The position numbers were made by a program, and so were the translations under genes. Of a stretch of 6,106 nt of DNA, positions 5,692 through 6,106 are shown piece by piece (position 1 is the first letter of the stretch; each line of letters opens with the position of its first letter). Below the pieces are notes generated by a model. The model was given only the letters and a program-made list of their open reading frames with translations. It did no database searches and had not been told where the DNA came from. The DNA is from Candidatus Aminicenantota bacterium (GTDB taxonomy: Bacteria; Acidobacteriota; Aminicenantia; Aminicenantales; Aminicenantaceae). Location: the NCBI GenBank assembly GCA_030614645.1, contig JAUWTR010000115.1:1-6106 (forward strand), written 5' to 3'.

Positions 5692-6106
5692 ATGAAACAT
5701 GAAGTAAAAATAGGTTTGTTTTTATCAGGTGCAATCTTTATTCTGGCAGTGTTTATTTTTATAGTGGGTGACATAACCACCTTGTTTCAGAAACGTGGAT
5801 ATCCCCTTTATCTGTATTTTGATTCTGCTGCCGGGCTGGAGAAAAATACGGTCGTAAAATTGGCAGGCGTCAAAATCGGCAATGTTAATAATATTCGCTT
5901 AAAGGAAGGTCAGGCTGAAGTTACCCTTGACATCAACAATAAAGTGAGGCTTCGGAAGGGGTCCATTGCTACCCTTGCAGCTTTAGGACTATTAGGAGAA
6001 AAATATATTGAGATCCTCCCGGGAAAACAACAGGCTTTTTGCCAACCCGGGGACACAATTGCTGTTTTACCCTCGATGAGCTTTGACCAGTTAGGTTCTG
6101 AGCTTA
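5692..6106 (+). CDS. mlaD: MlaD-like MCE-domain protein, 3'-partial
   Basis: MCE proteins are anchored in the inner membrane and form hexameric rings in the periplasm that bind and pass lipids; this one would partner the MlaE/MlaF pair before it. The frame is open from the ATG at 5692 to the window end, giving 138 residues. A short N-terminus (MKHEVKIG) leads into a single membrane segment at about 7-25. The MCE domain starts near residue 38, with LYLYFDSAAGLEKNTVVKL, then AGVKIGNVNNIRL, VTLDINNKV, and the conserved ALGLLGEKYIEILPG (97-111). The segment after residue 120 (PGDTIAV) is the expected end of the MCE fold; any C-terminal helical region lies outside the window. The ribosome binding site is weak (GGTGAG at 5678-5683), which suits coupling to mlaF. 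Confidence 0.9.
   Translation, partial: MKHEVKIGLFLSGAIFILAVFIFIVGDITTLFQKRGYPLYLYFDSAAGLEKNTVVKLAGVKIGNVNNIRLKEGQAEVTLDINNKVRLRKGSIATLAALGLLGEKYIEILPGKQQAFCQPGDTIAVLPSMSFDQLGSEL

Overview
The window holds a compact, all-plus-strand run of nine genes with no RNA gene, insertion sequence, CRISPR array or clear terminator. The genes are the 3' part of the L25 gene (rplY/ctc), pth, rpsF, rpsR, rplI, dnaB, and then mlaE, mlaF and the 5' part of mlaD. The first six are translation and replication housekeeping genes. The last three encode an MCE/Mla-type lipid transport ABC system. Gaps are short (63 bp before rpsF, 80 bp before dnaB, otherwise 26 bp or less). mlaE and mlaF overlap by an ATGA.

The organism is a bacterium of moderately low GC. 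The Mla permease, ATPase and membrane-anchored MCE protein suggest a diderm (outer-membrane) cell, and the order E-F-D differs from the E. coli F-E-D order. The order rpsF-rpsR-rplI-dnaB without ssb, and L25 next to pth, are widespread and do not fix a phylum. An uncultivated diderm candidate phylum is possible, but this is a guess from gene order and composition only.

Layout: 1-579, L25 with an acidic tail (5' end outside the window). 583-1140, peptidyl-tRNA hydrolase with a TTG start. 1141-1203, a leader with two CTCCTT / AAGGAG pairs that could fold over the rpsF ribosome binding site. 1204-1794, S6 with a tail of about 100 residues carrying seven 9-residue repeats. 1796-2062, S18. 2089-2715, L9 with a 60-residue tail. 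2716-2795, a spacer with a plausible sigma70-type promoter. 2796-4151, DnaB helicase. 4154-4939, 4936-5682 and 5692-end, MlaE, MlaF and MlaD.

L25, S6, S18 and L9 are ribosomal proteins, Pth recycles peptidyl-tRNA, DnaB unwinds the replication fork, and MlaEFD moves phospholipids between inner membrane and periplasm. The most unusual trait is that three separate ribosomal proteins (L25, S6, L9) all carry long, charged, low-complexity C-terminal tails of different sequence. I see no clear sign of a new defence, mobile or biosynthetic system. The tails and the rpsF leader are the parts most worth a second look.
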